Of a stretch of DNA of 64,000 bases, positions 1 through 8,925 are shown piece after piece; the stretch's first letter is position 1; each line of letters begins with the position of its first letter. The notes under the pieces were generated by a model. The model did no database searches. It was not told where the DNA came from and worked only from the letters and a program-made list of their open reading frames with translations. The stretch comes from Acidobacteriota bacterium (GTDB lineage: Bacteria; Acidobacteriota; Vicinamibacteria; Vicinamibacterales; CAVVIG01), in NCBI GenBank assembly GCA_020850715.1, contig JADZED010000080.1:361996-425995 (forward strand), in the 5' to 3' direction. The translations under genes and the position numbers were made by a program.

Positions 1-479
1 GGCCCGCCGCTGCGCACGACCATCGCCCCCGGCGTCGCTGCGAGCAGATCGGCGACGAGCGGCTTCTGCGCCCGAACCAGATCCGCGGCGGTGAAGACCG
101 TGGCGCTCGCGCCCGTCTGGCTGGCCGGCGCCTCGGTTCTCGTCGCCGAGACGAGGACGCTCGCCTCGAGGGGCGCCACCGCGAGGGTGATCTGGATGGG
201 GGCGCCCGCCGCGCACGGCGCGGTCGCCGGCTCGAAACCGGTCAGCGACGCTTCGACGCGGCAGGCCGTCGTGTCGTGCGCCAGCGCGAAGCGGCCCGCT
301 TCGTCGGCGAAGCCGCTCGACGCCTCGGTTCCGTCCGCCTCGACGATGCGCACGCGGGCGCGCGGCACGGCGCGGCCCGACTGATCGACGACGATGCCGG
401 CGAGCGGCACGGGGGCGGCGACGGCTCCGCCGTGAACGCAAAGGGCGACAAGCACGATGAATGGAAGACGGACGGACAT
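1..479 (-). CDS. TonB-dependent outer-membrane receptor, N-terminal part, probably cobalamin-related (BtuB-like)
   Basis: The gene reads leftward from an ATG at 477-479 and runs off the left edge, so only about 159 residues are visible. They begin with a signal peptide (MSVRLPFIVLVALCVHGGAVA). A carboxypeptidase-regulatory-like beta-sandwich follows ([18 protein letters not shown]...GFEPATAP). A TonB-box/plug start comes next (ASVLVSATRTEAPASQTGA...LLAATPGAMVVRSGG). This domain order is typical of TonB-dependent receptors that carry an N-terminal extension. The cobalamin riboswitch just upstream suggests that corrinoids are the substrate. The barrel is outside the window, so the substrate call is inference. 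Confidence 0.85.
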   Translation of the reverse strand, partial: MSVRLPFIVLVALCVHGGAVAAPVPLAGIVVDQSGRAVPRARVRIVEADGTEASSGFADEAGRFALAHDTTACRVEASLTGFEPATAPCAAGAPIQITLAVAPLEASVLVSATRTEAPASQTGASATVFTAADLVRAQKPLVADLLAATPGAMVVRSGG

Positions 480-517
480 GCGGGCTCCTCCCGGCGTCTC
501 TCGCGCCGTGGAATGGA

Positions 518-700
518 CGCCCCCGGGAGGCCAGGTTTCCTGACTTGCGGATCGACGCAGCCGCCTCGTCTTCCCGAACGCCCTGGCCGGCGGTCTTGCC
601 GCCAGCGTCGGCGCCTCAGTGACATCGGCAGACGGCCGCTCCCCGCTTACAGTGGCGGGACCGTGTGGGCTTTGCACCCACTTCGCGTGGCCCCGGGGCG
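518..700 (-). promoter_or_regulatory. Cobalamin (B12) riboswitch
   Basis: On the minus strand the order of conserved pieces is right for the class. A GGTGCAA-type element (GTGGGTGCAAAGCCCAC) is followed by the B12-box region CCCGCCACTGTAAGCGG, and GTCAGGAAACCTGGC lies near the 3' end. Outer bases near 700 and 518 can form a long P1 helix (CGCCCC...GGGGGCG). The element lies between a TATACT -10 candidate (748-753, minus) and the TonB receptor start at 479. It would be expected to switch receptor expression off when adenosylcobalamin is abundant. Exact ends are approximate. Confidence 0.9.
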
Positions 701-822
701 AGCGTCGGATTGTCGGGCGGCCCCGGCGGATCGGGGCCGCGCCGGAGTATAGCACGCGGCAAACGGCGCCGGATGCGACCGGTGCGGCCGCGGCGCGGAT
801 GCCCGGGTGCGCGGAGGGCGTC

Positions 823-853
823 TTGCGACGCGCGCATCATTATTTGGTAAGAT
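823..853 (+). promoter_or_regulatory. Candidate sigma-70-type promoter for the yjbQ-like gene
   Basis: TTGCGA (823-828) and TAAGAT (848-853) are separated by 19 bases, about 90 bases before the ATG at 942. The same TAAGAT box with a TTGCGC -35 precedes the tRNA-Asn gene in this window, which supports the assignment. The spacer is longer than ideal. Confidence 0.4.
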
Positions 854-941
854 ACGCTGTTCGCGTCCACTCGACGCGCGTCGGTGCGTCGGCGCCCGGC
901 GAGGGTGGGACCGCGCGGCATCTACTATTCCAGAGGAGCGC

Positions 942-1448
942 ATGAGCAAGAGCTCGACCGTCACCGTCCGCGAGCGGCCCGTCGAAGACGTGTCGACCGC
1001 GACGACCGGCGGCCTTACCATTCATGGTGAAACCTTCGTCGTCCAGACCGATCAGCGGATCGAACTGGTGGATCTCACCAACCGCGTGATGGAGTACGTG
1101 CGCAGGTTCAACATCGGCGAGGGCCTGGTGAGCCTGTGGTCGATGCACACGACCTGCACGCTCTTCATCAACGAGTTCCAGACGGCGCTGCTCACCGACA
1201 TCAAGCGCTTCCTCGAGCACATGGTCGCCCGCGACGGCGAGTACCTGCACAACGACCCGCAGCACTCCGACTGCGATCGGATGAACGCCGATTCGCACCT
1301 CCGCGCGATGCTGCTCGGCCACAGCCTCGCGCTGCAGATCAGCGGCGGAGAGGTCGTGCTCGGCCAATGGCAGCGCATCCTGATGGCGGAGCTCGACGGG
1401 CCGCGCGCGCGCTCGCTGCGCGTCCAGATCTTCGGCGTCTCTTCCTGA
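942..1448 (+). CDS. YjbQ/UPF0047 family protein (secondary thiamine-phosphate synthase-like)
   Basis: The 168-residue product has the UPF0047 core, including LVSLWSMHTTCTLFINEFQ and the HSDCDRMNADSHLRAMLLGHSLALQI block. The usual C-terminal strand GQWQRILMAELDGPRAR is also present. Family members have weak thiamine-phosphate synthase activity, but their real role is unsettled. An N-terminal extension of about 25 residues precedes the core. The ATG at 942 was chosen because GAGGAG lies a few bases upstream and the longer open frame begins in promoter-like sequence. It stands alone, followed by mqnE in the same direction. Confidence 0.85.
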   Translation: MSKSSTVTVRERPVEDVSTATTGGLTIHGETFVVQTDQRIELVDLTNRVMEYVRRFNIGEGLVSLWSMHTTCTLFINEFQTALLTDIKRFLEHMVARDGEYLHNDPQHSDCDRMNADSHLRAMLLGHSLALQISGGEVVLGQWQRILMAELDGPRARSLRVQIFGVSS

Positions 1449-1530
1449 CGCGCGTCCCGGCTCCACCCGCCTGGCTGTCCGGAGGTCCGAGCGGACGCCG
1501 GCAGGATGAGCGGATGGACCGGATAGTCAG

Positions 1531-2637
1531 ATGTCCCTGTCTCGCGTCGCCGCCGCCGGTCTCTCCGACATCGAAGCAAAGCTCGCCGCCGGGATCCGGC
1601 TGGATCCCGGTGACGGCGTCCGGCTCTTCGCCGCGGATCTGCTCGCCGTGGCCTGGCTCGCCAACCGCGAGCGCGAGAAGCGCCACGCCGGACGCACCTT
1701 CTACAACCTGAACATCCGCCTGGAGGCCACCAACGTCTGCGTGGCCAGTTGTCTGTTCTGCTCCTTCGCGCGCCTGAAGCCGGGCGATCCCGGCGCCTAC
1801 ACGATGTCGCTCGAGCAGGTCTGGGACAAGCTGCGGCAGCGCCGGGACCAGCCGCTCACCGAGGTGCACGTGGTGAACGGCCTGCACCCGGATCTGCCGT
1901 TCGCCTACTACACGGACATGCTGCGCGGCTTCAAGCGGATCCGGCCGGGCATCTTCCTGAAGTGTTTCACGGCGGTCGAGATCGCCTTCTTCGCCGATCT
2001 CTACGGCATGTCCGACGAGCAGGTGCTCCGCGAGCTGATGGCGGCCGGCCTCGACTCGCTGCCGGGCGGCGGCGCCGAGATCTTCGCCGAGCGCGTGCGC
2101 AGGAAGATCGCGCGCGACAAGTGCGGCACCGAGCGGTACCTGGCCATCCACCGGCTGGCGCACCGGCTCGGCATGCGCACCAACGTCACGATGCTGTACG
2201 GGCACATCGAGACGCCCGCCGATCGGATCGACCACATGCTCCGCGCGCGCGCGCTGCAGGACGAGACGGGCGGCTTCCAGGCCTTCATCCCGCTGGCGTT
2301 CCATCCCGACAACAACCAGATGCGCAGGCTGCCGGCGCCGAGCGCCGCCGAGACGCTCCGCGTGCACGCGGTCGCGCGCCTGATGTGCGACAACATCGAT
2401 CACGTGAAGGCGTTCTGGATCGCCACCGGCGTCGAGGTGGCGCAGACCTCGCTCTGGTTCGGCGTGGACGATCTGGACGGCACCGTGCAGGAAGAGCGGA
2501 TCTACCACATGGCCGGCGCCAGGACGCCCGAGGCGTTGTCGACGCGGCAGATCGCGCGCTTGATCCTGGCGGCGGGGCGCGAGCCGGTCGAGCGCGACAC
2601 GCTGTACAACGTCGTGCCGCGCCCGGCGGCGCGCTAG
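1531..2637 (+). CDS. mqnE: Aminofutalosine synthase (radical SAM, menaquinone futalosine pathway)
   Basis: The 368-residue radical SAM enzyme carries the CxxxCxFC cluster motif in NVCVASCLFCSFAR. MqnE-type blocks follow: NGLHPDLPFAYYTDMLRGFK, DSLPGGGAEIFAERVR, MLYGHIETPADRIDHM and FQAFIPLAFHPDNNQM. MqnE joins a chorismate-derived enolpyruvyl compound to SAM to give 6-amino-6-deoxyfutalosine, an early step in menaquinone synthesis. It is distinguished from its paralogue MqnC by the GGGAEIF and MLYGHIET blocks. The other mqn genes are not in the window. A menaquinone-dependent respiratory chain is therefore implied. Confidence 0.92.
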   Translation: MSLSRVAAAGLSDIEAKLAAGIRLDPGDGVRLFAADLLAVAWLANREREKRHAGRTFYNLNIRLEATNVCVASCLFCSFARLKPGDPGAYTMSLEQVWDKLRQRRDQPLTEVHVVNGLHPDLPFAYYTDMLRGFKRIRPGIFLKCFTAVEIAFFADLYGMSDEQVLRELMAAGLDSLPGGGAEIFAERVRRKIARDKCGTERYLAIHRLAHRLGMRTNVTMLYGHIETPADRIDHMLRARALQDETGGFQAFIPLAFHPDNNQMRRLPAPSAAETLRVHAVARLMCDNIDHVKAFWIATGVEVAQTSLWFGVDDLDGTVQEERIYHMAGARTPEALSTRQIARLILAAGREPVERDTLYNVVPRPAAR

Positions 2638-2708
2638 CGTCACCGGGACGGATCGCCGGCGTTCGCGCACGAGCGCTCTGTGGCGGAGGCGCGGTATACT
2701 GATCGCGG

Positions 2709-2747
2709 GCCAAGCCGGCCAGCCCGACCACGGCGGCTTGGCTTTTT
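2709..2747 (+). terminator. Hairpin with T-tract in front of nadA (terminator or attenuator)
   Basis: GCCAAGCCG (2709-2717) pairs perfectly with CGGCTTGGC (2734-2742) and is followed by TTTTT (2743-2747), an intrinsic terminator. It lies 72 bases after the mqnE stop and 19 bases before the first nadA ATG. A second hairpin, TTCGCA/TGCGAA (2746-2751 with 2760-2765), directly abuts that ATG. It could simply end mqnE transcription. Because a TATACT box (2695-2700) lies upstream of it, it could instead be an attenuator in a nadA leader. Confidence 0.7.
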
Positions 2748-2765
2748 CGCAGGGCGCTTTGCGAA

Positions 2766-3947
2766 ATGTTTCACAAAGCCTCCGCGAACCCGAGGAAAAT
2801 GTCGACCTCGCTGCCGGTGCTCACCGCCTACGAGAAAGCCCACCTCGCCGATCGCCAGCCCCTCCCCGATCGCTATGTGGGGCTGGCGGACCAGGAGATG
2901 GATCGCCGGATTGCGGCCGCCAAGGCCGCGCTGGGCCGCCGCGCCGTCATCCTCGGCCATCACTACCAGCGCGACGAGGTGATCAAGTTCGCCGACCACA
3001 CCGGCGACTCCTACAAGCTCGCCCAGCAGGTGTCCAGGCACCCGGACGCCGAATTCATCGTCTTCTGCGGCGTCCACTTCATGGCCGAGAGCGCCGACGT
3101 GCTCAGCGCCGATCATCAGCAGGTGATCCTGCCCGACCTCGCCGCCGGCTGCTCGATGTCGGACATGGTCGCTCCCGATCAGCTCGCGATGTGCTGGGCC
3201 GACCTCGGCCAGATGGGATTCGCGAACGACGCGTCGCCGGTCGTGCCGGTCACCTACATCAACTCCGCCGCGGCCATCAAGGCGTTCTGCGGCGAGCGCG
3301 GCGGCGTCGTCTGCACGTCGTCGAATGCGAAGGCGACGCTGACCTGGGCCTGGGCGCGCGGCGAGCGGGTGCTGTTCCTCCCCGATCAGCACCTCGGGCG
3401 CAATGCCGCCTACGCGCTCGGTGTCCCGCTCGACCGGATGGTCGTGTGGGATCCCGACGAGGTCTGGGGCGGGCTCGATCCCGATCGGCTCGCGCGCGCG
3501 CGCATCGTGCTCTGGAAGGGGCACTGTTCCGTCCACACCCGCTTCAGCGCGCGGCAGATCGAGAGCGTGCGCCGCCAGCATCCGGGCGTGCGCGTCATCG
3601 TCCATCCGGAGGTGCCGTGGGAAGTCGTGCAGGCGGCCGACGACGCCGGTTCGACCGAGTACATCATCCGGCAGGTGAAGAACAGCGCGATCGGATCGGT
3701 GTGGGCGGTGGGCACCGAGATCCACCTCGTGAGCCGGCTCGCCAACGACGTCCACCCGGACCGCACGGTGCTGTCGCTCGATCAGTTCGGCTGCCTGTGC
3801 TCCACGATGTTCCGCGTCTCGCCCAATCACCTGCTCTGGGTTCTCGAGGGGCTGCTCGAGGGCGCGGTGCACAACCGCATTGCGGTGCCGGACGAGCAGA
3901 AGAGCTGGACCCGCGTGGCGCTCGACCGCATGCTCTCCATTTCGTAG
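2766..3947 (+). CDS. nadA: Quinolinate synthase A
   Basis: NadA condenses iminoaspartate with dihydroxyacetone phosphate to quinolinate, the precursor of NAD. Visible family blocks are [18 protein letters not shown] and GDSYKLAQ. The cysteines expected to bind the 4Fe-4S cluster lie in [23 protein letters not shown] and FGCLCSTMF. At 393 residues it belongs to the long NadA form. The start is uncertain: ATG 2766 follows a hairpin and has no Shine-Dalgarno, and in-frame ATG 2799 has GAGGAAA almost touching it. nadB and nadC are not nearby. Confidence 0.93.
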   Translation: MFHKASANPRKMSTSLPVLTAYEKAHLADRQPLPDRYVGLADQEMDRRIAAAKAALGRRAVILGHHYQRDEVIKFADHTGDSYKLAQQVSRHPDAEFIVFCGVHFMAESADVLSADHQQVILPDLAAGCSMSDMVAPDQLAMCWADLGQMGFANDASPVVPVTYINSAAAIKAFCGERGGVVCTSSNAKATLTWAWARGERVLFLPDQHLGRNAAYALGVPLDRMVVWDPDEVWGGLDPDRLARARIVLWKGHCSVHTRFSARQIESVRRQHPGVRVIVHPEVPWEVVQAADDAGSTEYIIRQVKNSAIGSVWAVGTEIHLVSRLANDVHPDRTVLSLDQFGCLCSTMFRVSPNHLLWVLEGLLEGAVHNRIAVPDEQKSWTRVALDRMLSIS

Positions 3948-4002
3948 TACATTTCACAGGTTCTGCCCGTCGCAGGACTCCGACTCACAGGAGGAACGTC
4001 CG

Positions 4003-4602
4003 ATGGCTTACTCCCTGCCCCCCCTTCCGTATCCCCCCGACGCGCTCGAGCCGCACATCGACAGACAGACGATGGAGATTCATCACGGCAAGCATCACAA
4101 CGCGTACGTGACGAACCTGAATGCGGCTCTCGACAAGCACCCCGATCTCCAGTCGAAGAGCCCGGAAGAGCTGATCCGGAACCTGAACGCGCTCCCGGAC
4201 GCGATCCGGACCGCCGTGCGCAACAACGGCGGCGGCCACGTGAACCACACGATGTTCTGGCAGATCATGGGCCCGCACGCGGGGGGCGCGCCGACCGGCG
4301 CGATCGCCGACGCGATCGGCGGCGCATTCGGCAGCTTCGACGCGTTCAAGGAGCAGTTTGCCAAGGCGGCGGCCGGCCGTTTCGGGAGCGGCTGGGCGTG
4401 GCTCGTCGACCAGGGCGGGACGCTGTCGGTCGAAAGCACGGCGAACCAGGACAATCCGCTGATGGAGGGCAAGAAGCCGATTTTCGGCATCGACGTGTGG
4501 GAACACGCGTACTATCTGAAGTACCAGAACCGCCGCCCGGACTACGTCGCCGCGTGGTGGAACGTCGTCAACTGGGCCGAGATCAACAAGAGACTGAGAT
4601 GA
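4003..4602 (+). CDS. sodA: Superoxide dismutase, Mn-type (Fe/Mn family)
   Basis: The 199-residue protein has all four metal ligands in context: the first His in [13 protein letters not shown], the second in [11 protein letters not shown], and Asp and His in [11 protein letters not shown]. The Gly-Gly before HVNH and the Gln in STANQDNP favour manganese over iron specificity, although cambialistic use cannot be excluded. There is no signal peptide, so it is cytosolic. The ATG at 4003 has an ideal AGGAGGA (3989-3995) seven bases upstream. It follows nadA by 55 bases. Confidence 0.95.
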   Translation: MAYSLPPLPYPPDALEPHIDRQTMEIHHGKHHNAYVTNLNAALDKHPDLQSKSPEELIRNLNALPDAIRTAVRNNGGGHVNHTMFWQIMGPHAGGAPTGAIADAIGGAFGSFDAFKEQFAKAAAGRFGSGWAWLVDQGGTLSVESTANQDNPLMEGKKPIFGIDVWEHAYYLKYQNRRPDYVAAWWNVVNWAEINKRLR

Positions 4603-4681
4603 CGGCTGGACCGGCAGGACGGGCGGGAGGGCGCAGGTCTCCCCAGCCGCTCCGGCTCCTCCTGCCGCTCCTGCCCCGATC

Positions 4682-5503
4682 ATGTCGCTGACGACCATCC
4701 TCTTCTTCTTTCTCTCGCACCTCGGCATCGGCATCATCTTCACGCTCGTGTTCGTCGCGCGCGCGGCGGGCGTCAAGTTCTTCAGGTTCAACGCCGGTCT
4801 CGCCGCGATGCTCCTGGTCGTCGCGCTCGCGTTCCGCTACGGCGTGCCCGACGCGCCCGGCGCCGGATCCGGCGGCGCGGCGCGCGGCGGTCTGCTCGCG
4901 CTGGAGGCGGCGATGGCCGCCGCCGTCGTCTACTGGGCGACCGTCGGCCGCATGCTCGCGTCGATTCGACCGCTCCTGGCCGGCACGGCCGCGGGCGCGG
5001 GGCTGCTCGCGCTGGTGCTGCAGGCGCTCGCGATCGCCGCCGGCCATTCCTGGGCCGTGCAGGTGATGACGGCCGCCAGCTTCGTGTCGTCGGCGGCGCT
5101 GCTCGGCGGCGCCTGCACGGCCATGGTGCTCGGACACTGGTACCTGGTCATCCCGTCGATGGACGTGAGGCACCTGCAGTCGATGGTCATGTGGCACATG
5201 GTCTCCATGGCGGTGCGCCTCGTGGTGGTCGCGGCGGCGGTCGCGCTGGCCTTCGCGGCGTGGCAGCCGGGCGCGGGCCCCAGCTTCCGCCGCTACGTCC
5301 TGTCGATCGACGGCATCTTCTTCTGGCAGCGGGTCCTGTTCGGCCTCGCGGGCCCGGCGGTGCTCTCCTATCTCACCTGGGAGACGGCCAAGATCCGATC
5401 GACGCAGTCGGCGACCGGCATCCTCTACGTGGACCTGTTCACGGTGATCGTCGGCGAGATTCTCGCGAAGTACATCCTCCTCGCGACGCACGTGCCCGTG
5501 TAG
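4682..5503 (+). CDS. Multi-pass membrane protein of unknown function
   Basis: The 273-residue protein is almost entirely hydrophobic, with roughly seven to eight predicted membrane spans. It starts with SLTTILFFFLSHLGIGIIFTLVFVARA. I do not recognise a family motif. A His-rich stretch (MDVRHLQSMVMWHMVSMAVRL) lies in the middle, and an aromatic segment (FRRYVLSIDGIFFWQRVLFG) lies near the C-terminus. It sits 80 bases after sodA and directly upstream of the SRP RNA. No catalytic or transport signature is visible. Confidence 0.6.
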   Translation: MSLTTILFFFLSHLGIGIIFTLVFVARAAGVKFFRFNAGLAAMLLVVALAFRYGVPDAPGAGSGGAARGGLLALEAAMAAAVVYWATVGRMLASIRPLLAGTAAGAGLLALVLQALAIAAGHSWAVQVMTAASFVSSAALLGGACTAMVLGHWYLVIPSMDVRHLQSMVMWHMVSMAVRLVVVAAAVALAFAAWQPGAGPSFRRYVLSIDGIFFWQRVLFGLAGPAVLSYLTWETAKIRSTQSATGILYVDLFTVIVGEILAKYILLATHVPV

Positions 5504-5520
5504 TAGGATCGAAGGCTCGT

Positions 5521-5642
5521 GGATTGCACCGCGGTCCGGAACCTGTGCAATTTCAGACTACGAACCGCGTCAGGGCCGGAAGGCAGCAGCGCTAAGTAGA
5601 TCCTGACATGTGCCGCAGTCATTCCGGATCGCGGTGGAGTCC
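5521..5642 (+). ncRNA. ffs: Signal recognition particle RNA, bacterial small (4.5S) type
   Basis: The conserved apical loop GGGCCGGAAGGCAGCAGC lies at about 5572-5589. Flanking sequence forms the long SRP stem: CCGCGGTCCGGAA (5529-5541) pairs with TTCCGGATCGCGG further on, with one G-U. The outer helix extends to about 5521 and 5642. The RNA lies directly upstream of dnaX, its position in many bacteria. The ends are estimated from the fold. Confidence 0.9.
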
Positions 5643-5682
5643 GCCCGCTCCTGTCCGCCTCGATCCCGACCGCCGTCCGTAA

Positions 5683-7368
5683 ATGGCCTATCAAGTCATC
5701 GCGCGCAAATGGCGCCCGCAGCGGTTCGCCGACGTCGTCGGCCAGCAGGCGGTGACGCGCACGCTGGCCAACGCGCTCGGGAGCGGCCGCCTCGCCCAGT
5801 CGTTCGTCTTCGCCGGCCCGCGCGGCGTGGGCAAGACGACGACGGCGCGCATCCTGGCGAGGGCGCTGAACTGCGAGAAGGGGCCCACCGCCGAGCCGTG
5901 CGGCGTGTGCGACGCCTGCCGCGAGATCGCCGAAGGGCGCGACATGGACGTCCTCGAGATCGACGCGGCCACCCACACGGGCATCGACAACGTCCGCGAG
6001 GTGATCGTCTCCGGCCTCGCCATCCGCCCCGCCCGCGATCCCTACAAGGTCTTCATCATCGACGAGGTGCACCAGCTCTCGGCCTCGTCGTTCAACGCGC
6101 TGCTGAAGTCGATCGAAGAGCCGCCGCCGCACGTGGTCTTCATGATGGCGACGACCGAGCTCGACAAGATCCCCGAGACCGTGCTGTCGCGGTCGCAGGT
6201 CTACGAGTTCCGGACCATCGCCACTCGAGCCATCGCCGACAAGCTGCGCGAGATCGTCGATGCCGAGGGCATCGAGGCCGCCGACGATGCGCTGCAGCTG
6301 ATCGCGCGGGACGCCGACGGCAGCATGCGCGACGCGGAGAGCAAGCTGGACCAGGTCATCGCCTTCACGGGCCGCCGGTTCGCCGCCGCCGACGCGGCGG
6401 CCGTTCTCGGCCTGGTCGGGCGGGATCTGCTGCTGGACGCGGCGCAGGCCGTCGCCGACGAGCAGGCGCCGCAGGCGTTCACCCTTGTCGCGCGTGCGGT
6501 CGAGATGGGGTACGACCTGCGCGCGGTCTGCCGCGAACTGGCGCGCGTGGTCCGCGATCTCCTCGTGCTCTCGGTCGACCCGGGCCGCATCGCGGACCCT
6601 GAAATCGCCGGAGAAGCCGAGCGCGAGCGCCTGGCGGCGCTCGCGGACCGCTTCTCGCGCGAGGATCTGCTGCGCGCCTTCGATCTGCTCACGAAAGCCG
6701 AGGCCGACAGGCGCGGCGCCGCTCAGCCGCGCCATCACCTCGAGATGGCGCTGCTGCGGTGGATCTACCTGCGGAAGCTCGTGCCCGTCGAGGAGTTGAT
6801 TCTCGAGACGAAGGGCTCAGGGGGTTCACGCGGCTCCGGGGGGGCACGGGGTTCAGAGGGTTCAGGGGGGGCGAAGGGTTCCGCCGGCGCGAGAGGGTCG
6901 GGAGGGACGGCGGGATCGAAGAGCTCGCCTGCCGTGCCGGACGGCGCTGCGGCCGCGCCGGCCGGCGATCCGCAGCCGGCCCCGCCGGCGCGGGGCGGCG
7001 AAGAGGGAGCCGACGCCTTCCTGGCCGCGGTGCGCGGCGCGAAGGCGGTCTTCTACAATACGGTGATTGCGCAGGCGCAGCGGGTCGAGTCGGCCGGCGA
7101 TCGGCTGGTCTTCACCTATGCGCCGGCTCAGCGCGCCATGCGCGAGATGCTCGAACAGAACCGCGGGTGGCTCGAATCGCTGGCGCAGGGCGTCTGCCGC
7201 CGCCGCGTGACGATTGCCGCGGTGTTGGGCGAGGCGCCCCCGGGCGGGGCCGCGCCGCCGGCAGCCGACCGGAAGGCGGCGCTGCGCGAGCAGGCGCTGG
7301 CCGATCCCGGCGTGCGCCACATGCTCGAAGTGTTCGCGGCCGAGATCAGGGACGTGGAGGAGAGGTAG
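5683..7368 (+). CDS. dnaX: DNA polymerase III subunit gamma/tau
   Basis: The clamp-loader ATPase (561 residues) begins [19 protein letters not shown]. It has a Walker A ([15 protein letters not shown]), four cysteines of the zinc module (NCEKG...CGVCDAC), a Walker B ([11 protein letters not shown]) and sensor 1 ([11 protein letters not shown]). Domain III ends near residue 370. A Gly/Ser-rich linker (about 375-410), built from a repeated GGG-TTC-like DNA unit, precedes the tau-type C-terminal domain. The linker DNA contains two runs of seven G. The downstream genes ybaB and recR follow in the classic recombination/replication operon order. Confidence 0.95.
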   Translation: MAYQVIARKWRPQRFADVVGQQAVTRTLANALGSGRLAQSFVFAGPRGVGKTTTARILARALNCEKGPTAEPCGVCDACREIAEGRDMDVLEIDAATHTGIDNVREVIVSGLAIRPARDPYKVFIIDEVHQLSASSFNALLKSIEEPPPHVVFMMATTELDKIPETVLSRSQVYEFRTIATRAIADKLREIVDAEGIEAADDALQLIARDADGSMRDAESKLDQVIAFTGRRFAAADAAAVLGLVGRDLLLDAAQAVADEQAPQAFTLVARAVEMGYDLRAVCRELARVVRDLLVLSVDPGRIADPEIAGEAERERLAALADRFSREDLLRAFDLLTKAEADRRGAAQPRHHLEMALLRWIYLRKLVPVEELILETKGSGGSRGSGGARGSEGSGGAKGSAGARGSGGTAGSKSSPAVPDGAAAAPAGDPQPAPPARGGEEGADAFLAAVRGAKAVFYNTVIAQAQRVESAGDRLVFTYAPAQRAMREMLEQNRGWLESLAQGVCRRRVTIAAVLGEAPPGGAAPPAADRKAALREQALADPGVRHMLEVFAAEIRDVEER

Positions 7369-7382
7369 GTGCCGGGACGGCC

Positions 7383-7673
7383 ATGAACATCCAGCAGATG
7401 ATGAAGCAGGCCCAGCAGATGCAGGAGCGGCTGCAGAAGCAGATGGCCGAGCTGAAGGTCGAAGGCAATGCCGGCGGCGGCATGGTCACCGTGACGATCA
7501 ACGGCGCCAAGCAGGTGCAGTCGATCGCGATCGATCCCGAGGTCGTCAACAAGGACGACGTCGTGATGCTGCAGGATCTGATCGTCGCCGCGATCAACGA
7601 TGCGCAGCGCAAGGCCGACGAAGAGATGGCCCGCAACATGGGCGGCATGCTGCCGCCGGGATTCAAGCTATAA
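7383..7673 (+). CDS. ybaB: YbaB/EbfC family nucleoid-associated protein
   Basis: The 96-residue protein starts [20 protein letters not shown] and has the family core [25 protein letters not shown]. The Met/Gly-rich end [11 protein letters not shown] is typical. Family members dimerise and bind DNA and are nearly always encoded between dnaX and recR, as here. The stop codon overlaps the apparent recR start by three bases (ATAA), so the two are probably translated in a coupled way. Confidence 0.95.
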   Translation: MNIQQMMKQAQQMQERLQKQMAELKVEGNAGGGMVTVTINGAKQVQSIAIDPEVVNKDDVVMLQDLIVAAINDAQRKADEEMARNMGGMLPPGFKL

Positions 7674-8266
7674 GCGCGCTTCCCGATCCCCTCGTCCGCC
7701 TGATCGAGGAGCTGCAGCGGCTGCCGGGCGTCGGCCCCAGGACCGCGCAGCGGCTGGCGTTCCACGTCCTGCGGAGCCCGCGCGCGCAGACCGACGCGCT
7801 CGCGGCGGCAATCCGCGACGTGCGGGATCGCCTGCAGCCCTGCTCGGTGTGCCACAACATCACCGACGTCGACCCCTGCGCGATCTGCAGCAGCGCGTCG
7901 CGCGATCAGCGCGTGATCTGCGTCGTCGAGGAACCGCAGAACGTGGCGGCCATCGAGCGGATGCGCGAGTTCAACGGCGTGTTTCACGTCCTCATGGGCG
8001 CGCTCTCGCCGCTCCAGGGGATCGGCCCCGACGACCTCAAGATCAAGGGGCTGCTCGATCGCGTGGCCGCCGGCGCGGGGGAGGTGATCCTCGCGACCAA
8101 CCCGACCGTCGACGGCGAGGCCACGGCCATCTATCTGGCGCGGCTGCTGAAGCCGCTCGGCGTGAAGGTGACGCGCATCGCGATGGGCCTGCCCGTGGGC
8201 AGCGATCTCGAGTACGCCGACGCCGTCACCATGACCAAGGCGATCGAAGGCCGGCGCGAGGTCTGA
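7670..8266 (+). CDS. recR: Recombination protein RecR with a non-standard start codon
   Basis: RecR (198 residues here, usual length about 200) acts with RecF and RecO in loading RecA at gaps. Seen are the helix-hairpin-helix [17 protein letters not shown], a Cys4 zinc finger ([16 protein letters not shown]) and the Toprim blocks [12 protein letters not shown] and [14 protein letters not shown]. No ATG, GTG or TTG exists in frame before the conserved helix. Alignment by length puts the start at ATA 7670, overlapping the ybaB stop as ATAA. An ancestral ATGA overlap with a single G-to-A change would explain this. Confidence 0.92.
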   Translation: MSALPDPLVRLIEELQRLPGVGPRTAQRLAFHVLRSPRAQTDALAAAIRDVRDRLQPCSVCHNITDVDPCAICSSASRDQRVICVVEEPQNVAAIERMREFNGVFHVLMGALSPLQGIGPDDLKIKGLLDRVAAGAGEVILATNPTVDGEATAIYLARLLKPLGVKVTRIAMGLPVGSDLEYADAVTMTKAIEGRREV

Positions 8267-8276
8267 GCCCCAGGTG

Positions 8277-8882
8277 ATGCTCCCGCACTCCTACGAGGTG
8301 CCCGCGGCCATGCTGCTCGTGGCCGGCGGTGCGCTCTCATGCTTCGCCGGCTACCGTCTCTTCCGTCTCGTGCTCGGCATCTACGGCTTCGTCATCGGGG
8401 CGATGCTCGCGAGCTCCATCGTGGCGCCCACGAGCACGGCCGGCATGGCGGCCGCCGCGATCGCCGGCGGCCTGCTCGGCGCCGCGACGCTGATCCTGGC
8501 CTGCTTTGTCGGCGTCGCGATCGTCGGCGCGGGTCTCGGGGCGCTGGTTGCGCACCTGTCGTGGCAGTTTGCCCGGACTTCGGCCGAGCCGCCCGTGGTG
8601 CTGGTCGTCCTGCTCGCCGTTGCCGGCGCCGTCGCCGCCCTGTTCCTGCAGCGCTACGTCATCATCGTCGCGACCGCCTTCGCCGGCGCGTGGATGTTTC
8701 TCGTCGGCGTGTTCGAGATTGCCGCCGCCCGCCCGGGACCGAAGCCATCGCCCGCACCCGTGTGGATCCTGTACCCGCTCAATCCGGGCAGCGGGGAGCG
8801 CTGGATTCCGATCGTGTGGGCCGCGCTCGGGCTGGCGGGGGTGGCCGTCCAGCTGGCGACCAGCATGGGGAAGAAGAAGTAG
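8277..8882 (+). CDS. DUF4203/TMEM198-like membrane protein
   Basis: About 201 residues form seven or so membrane spans. The family-like start is AAMLLVAGGALSCFAGYRLFRLVLGIYGFVIGA, with Gly-rich packed helices throughout and a short basic tail (GKKK). No enzyme motif is present and the function is unknown. A GTG at 8274 immediately precedes the chosen ATG. It follows recR after a few bases in the same direction and may share its transcript. Confidence 0.7.
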   Translation: MLPHSYEVPAAMLLVAGGALSCFAGYRLFRLVLGIYGFVIGAMLASSIVAPTSTAGMAAAAIAGGLLGAATLILACFVGVAIVGAGLGALVAHLSWQFARTSAEPPVVLVVLLAVAGAVAALFLQRYVIIVATAFAGAWMFLVGVFEIAAARPGPKPSPAPVWILYPLNPGSGERWIPIVWAALGLAGVAVQLATSMGKKK

Positions 8883-8925
8883 CTGCCGGCGGCGGTAAGA
8901 TCAGGGTTTCTTCCGAGGAGGGACG

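Noticed and set aside
2701..2765. NAD+-I (nadA motif) riboswitch
   Set aside because: Hairpins are present, but I could not find the conserved loop sequences of the published motif, so only a terminator or attenuator is called.
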